Positions 61,872 through 64,000 of a stretch of DNA of 64,000 nt are shown piece after piece. How positions within the stretch are numbered: the first letter of the stretch is position 1; every line of letters starts with the position of its first letter. Below the pieces are notes generated by a model. That model made no database searches, was not told where the DNA came from, and saw only the letters and a list, made by a program, of their open reading frames with translations. Source of the DNA: Longimycelium tulufanense (GTDB taxonomy: Bacteria; Actinomycetota; Actinomycetes; Mycobacteriales; Pseudonocardiaceae); assembly GCF_014645795.1 (NCBI RefSeq), contig NZ_BMMK01000020.1, forward strand, positions 1-64,000, given 5' to 3'. A program made the translations under genes and the position numbers.

Positions 61872-63221
61872 TCAGTTCACGCAGGGCACGCCGCCGGTCG
61901 TGATGGGTTCCCCGGCCGGTGGCGCGGGGGACTTCGGCACGGGCTCGCCCTCCGGGCGGAACGCCCGAGGACCCGTCAGTCGGTCAGTGCCCGGTGCCGC
62001 AGCGGGCGAGGACGTCGACGCGCCGGGCCGAGCCGGCTCAGCAGCCGCACCGCGGGCGAGGCCGGCCACGAACCGGTGCACCTTCTCCCGGTCGACGGTG
62101 ATGATGTTCTGGCCGCGCTCGTTCCGGGCGCCCACGGCCTCGACCGGGATGGTGACGAACCGAACGCTCCCGCCCGCGATCTCCTGCATCCGCTGCGCGA
62201 ACCGCAACACGTCCCAACGCTCGTCGATCACAACCGACTTCTGCGCCGCCTGCAACAGGCCGTCGAGCTTGCCCCGGTCGGTCAAGGTGCCCGACGACAG
62301 CACCCTGTTCGCGGCGGATGCCATGAACGCCTGCTGCCGCACGATCCGGTCGAGATCACCGCGGGGCAACCCGTGCCGCTGCCGGACGAAAGCGAGCGCA
62401 TCCCCGCCGGAGATGGTCTGGTTCCCGGCACGGAAACTGGCGCCGGAGTTCGGGTCGCTGGTTGCCTGGTTGAGACATACCTCCACGCCGCCCAACGCCT
62501 CGGTGAGCAGGTAGAAACCGTAGAGGTTGACCTCGGCGTAATGATCGACGCGGCTGCCGGTCAGCTCCTGCACGGCCTGCACCAGAGCTCGCCGGCCCTC
62601 CTGGTCCGACCCCGTCGCGATCTTGGCCTCGTCGCGCTCGCCGGCATCCCGCATCCGTTGCGCCACGCGAAACTTGGTCGCCCCATAGGCGGCGTTGATC
62701 TTGTCCTCGCGGTAGTTCGGGATCGGCACGTAGGTGTCCCGGGGAATCGACACCGCGTGCGCGCGGCCACCGTTGTGCGGCACGCGAAGCAGGATGAGCG
62801 TATCCGTATTGAGCGTGTCGGTGCTCTCGGTGCGCAACAGCTCGAGAACGCTCTGTGGCAACGGATTGCCCTGCGCGTCGGTTCGGCTGTCGTTCCCCAC
62901 CAACAGGATGTCCGTGGCGCCGTCGTCCTCCGGACCGCTGTTGGGAATGTCGTCCAGTACGTTGGTCGTTGTCACGTTCTCGTTGAACCGACCAGCGGTC
63001 GACCACGCGATACCCGTTGCGGTCAACGCAACCGCGGATGTCAACGCGAGCAGCGTGCGTCCCGCAGCGCGTGCTACCCGCCGGACCCGGCCACCCGCCC
63101 GGGCCTGCGCATTGCCCGGTCCATCCGCGTCGACACCCGTGGCATGCCCGGAATCCACCTCCGCCGACGGCGCGGGCCGTGCTGTCTCGTCCCGCTCCGG
63201 CCTCGTCGGGCGGTCATCCAC
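61872..63221 (-). CDS. LytR-CpsA-Psr (LCP) family glycopolymer transferase
   Basis: 449 aa. A cytosolic charged tail of about 45 residues, a membrane helix (GRTLLALTSAVALTATGIAW), then the LCP domain: TDILLVGNDSRTDAQGNPLP, STDTLNTDTLILLRVPHNGG, HAVSIPRDTYVPIPNYREDK, and the late ALAFVRQRHGLPRGDLDRIV. Arg and Asp residues that bind the pyrophosphate lipid are in these blocks. LCP proteins attach arabinogalactan or similar polymers to peptidoglycan. After a Pro/Ala/Ser tail it ends GEPITTGGVPCVN. GGAGG lies 6 nt before GTG 63221. Confidence 0.92.
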   Translation of the reverse strand: MDDRPTRPERDETARPAPSAEVDSGHATGVDADGPGNAQARAGGRVRRVARAAGRTLLALTSAVALTATGIAWSTAGRFNENVTTTNVLDDIPNSGPEDDGATDILLVGNDSRTDAQGNPLPQSVLELLRTESTDTLNTDTLILLRVPHNGGRAHAVSIPRDTYVPIPNYREDKINAAYGATKFRVAQRMRDAGERDEAKIATGSDQEGRRALVQAVQELTGSRVDHYAEVNLYGFYLLTEALGGVEVCLNQATSDPNSGASFRAGNQTISGGDALAFVRQRHGLPRGDLDRIVRQQAFMASAANRVLSSGTLTDRGKLDGLLQAAQKSVVIDERWDVLRFAQRMQEIAGGSVRFVTIPVEAVGARNERGQNIITVDREKVHRFVAGLARGAAAEPARPGASTSSPAAAPGTDRLTGPRAFRPEGEPVPKSPAPPAGEPITTGGVPCVN

Positions 63222-63369
63222 GAATGTCCTCCTCACGCGCCGCCGGCCGGCCACCGGCGTTCCCCCATCAGCAGAGGCTAACCAGGACGGGTGTCGTGGG
63301 AGAAAAGGGTGCCTGCCTGGAGTAGCACCACCACCAGCGGAAACCACCACCATGGTGGAGGGTGTGGGC

Positions 63370-64000
63370 TCAGTTCACGCAGACGACGCCGTTCGCGGTG
63401 ATCGGCTTCTGCTCCTCCGAAGGCTGCGGTGCCGGGGACGGCGACGGTGGAACGGCAGGCGCACGGCCGTCCGGCCGCAACAGGCCGGAGCCGGCGAAAC
63501 CACTCCCGTTGCCCGGACCGGAATAGTCGGTGCCCAGCAACACCTGCACCCGGCTCGGGGGCAGGGTCGTGTCCAGCTCGGAAGGGAGATCACCGAGCAG
63601 CTCGGCCAGCCGGCGACCGGCGGCCTCCATTCCCTTGGCGTACCGCACCACGGAAACCGAGCGCGGGCTCGCCGCGTTGCCCGCGTCCCCGCGCCCGAAG
63701 CCCTGCGCGCCCACCGCGTCCAGCACACGGGCCGCCAATCCCGGAACGCCCGTGCCGTTACGCACGTCGACGGTCACCGACGCCGGGTTCACCTCCAGCG
63801 CCTCCGCCGCCGACCGGTCCTGCCTTGGCTTGGCCCCGATCGCGCTGGCAACGAAGTCCCGCACCTGCACCGGGTCGACCTTGACGGCCACGCCGTCGCT
63901 GGCGGTCTGCAACTCGGTGGAAAGGACCGGGATCGTCTGGAAGGAGATCTCGCCGCCGGCGATGCCCTGCATCTGCCGGGCGAAGCCGAGAACGTCCCAG
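63370..64000 (-). CDS. LCP family protein, C-terminal part (cut by the window end)
   Basis: About 209 residues are visible; the N-terminus lies beyond the window. It opens WDVLGFARQMQGIAGGEISF, which aligns with WDVLRFAQRMQEIAGGSVRF of the next LCP gene. It then carries a LytR_C domain that the shorter paralog lacks (ASVTVDVRNGTGVPGLAARV, then VVRYAKGMEAAGRRLAELLG and VQVLLGTDYSG). It ends KPITANGVVCVN, almost the same C-terminal tail as its neighbour. The two genes are 148 bp apart and look like an old tandem duplication. Confidence 0.88.
   Translation of the reverse strand, partial: WDVLGFARQMQGIAGGEISFQTIPVLSTELQTASDGVAVKVDPVQVRDFVASAIGAKPRQDRSAAEALEVNPASVTVDVRNGTGVPGLAARVLDAVGAQGFGRGDAGNAASPRSVSVVRYAKGMEAAGRRLAELLGDLPSELDTTLPPSRVQVLLGTDYSGPGNGSGFAGSGLLRPDGRAPAVPPSPSPAPQPSEEQKPITANGVVCVN

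Overview
The window is high-GC actinobacterial chromosome, most likely from the family Pseudonocardiaceae (Amycolatopsis/Saccharopolyspora-like). Coding strands have G/C-rich third positions, GTG starts are common, and several promoters sit directly on the start codon (leaderless). Family markers are EspG, PPE and TNT-type ESX genes, LytR-CpsA-Psr proteins, an F420-dependent oxidoreductase, the small AccE subunit and a TIGR03089 protein. Much of the window follows the backbone around Rv3267-Rv3308 of Mycobacterium tuberculosis: deoD-pmmB, the amiB1/amiA1 pair, Rv3304, lpdA, glpD, accA3, maf, accE-accD5, birA, a PH-domain protein, a GtrA protein, purK, purE, fadE25 and an LCP protein. Lineage-specific islands interrupt this backbone.

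Layout. 0-7 kb is accessory: a broken uvrA-type fragment, a MarR regulator, a MerR regulator with an aldo/keto reductase, a secreted two-domain protease-inhibitor-like protein, an XRE/TPR regulator and an F420-type oxidoreductase. 7-20 kb carries nucleoside and sugar-phosphate salvage (PNP, phosphomannomutase), a membrane Ser/Thr kinase, a B12-dependent acyl-CoA mutase large subunit, two translationally coupled M20 amidohydrolases, a gamma-glutamylcyclotransferase-like protein and LpdA. 20-25.6 kb is glycerol use (glpK-glpF facing glpD). 25.8-29.9 kb is an orphan ESX substrate module (EspG, PPE, PE-like, DUF3558 lipoprotein). 30-37 kb has HAD and DUF1707 proteins, biotin carboxylase AccA3, a dicarboxylate/glutamate symporter and Maf. 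37-44.5 kb has a secreted S15 dipeptidyl-peptidase, a decayed VapBC module, the AccD5/AccE carboxylase core, BirA, a PH-domain protein, CbiZ and a MaoC protein. 44.6-48.7 kb is a toxin island: an iron-box-like site, YbaB-like protein, WXG100-like protein, a 770-aa TNT (NAD glycohydrolase) toxin and a small putative immunity protein, closed by a 16-bp terminator. 49-64 kb has HisN, a two-component system, GtrA, an ECF sigma factor fused to its own membrane and extracellular parts, purK-purE, fadE25, an alpha/beta hydrolase, DoxX, TIGR03089 and two tandem LCP genes, the second cut by the window end.

How the genes connect. AccA3, AccD5, AccE and BirA supply a biotinylated acyl-CoA carboxylase. 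With the acyl-CoA mutase, CbiZ (corrinoid salvage), MaoC and FadE25 they outline propionate/methylmalonate and branched acyl-CoA metabolism. GlpF, GlpK and GlpD form a complete glycerol-to-DHAP route. The toxin island encodes a secreted NADase with its partner and antidote.

The least explained parts are non-coding. Family A has three dispersed copies in which two TGTGGA elements precede a promoter and a GC hairpin. Family B has two copies with a GATCTTGC dyad lying between -35 and -10. There is also a 78-bp tandem array with compensating stem changes (48.7-49.0 kb) and an 11-bp palindrome TCCACWGTGGA that recurs inside genes.
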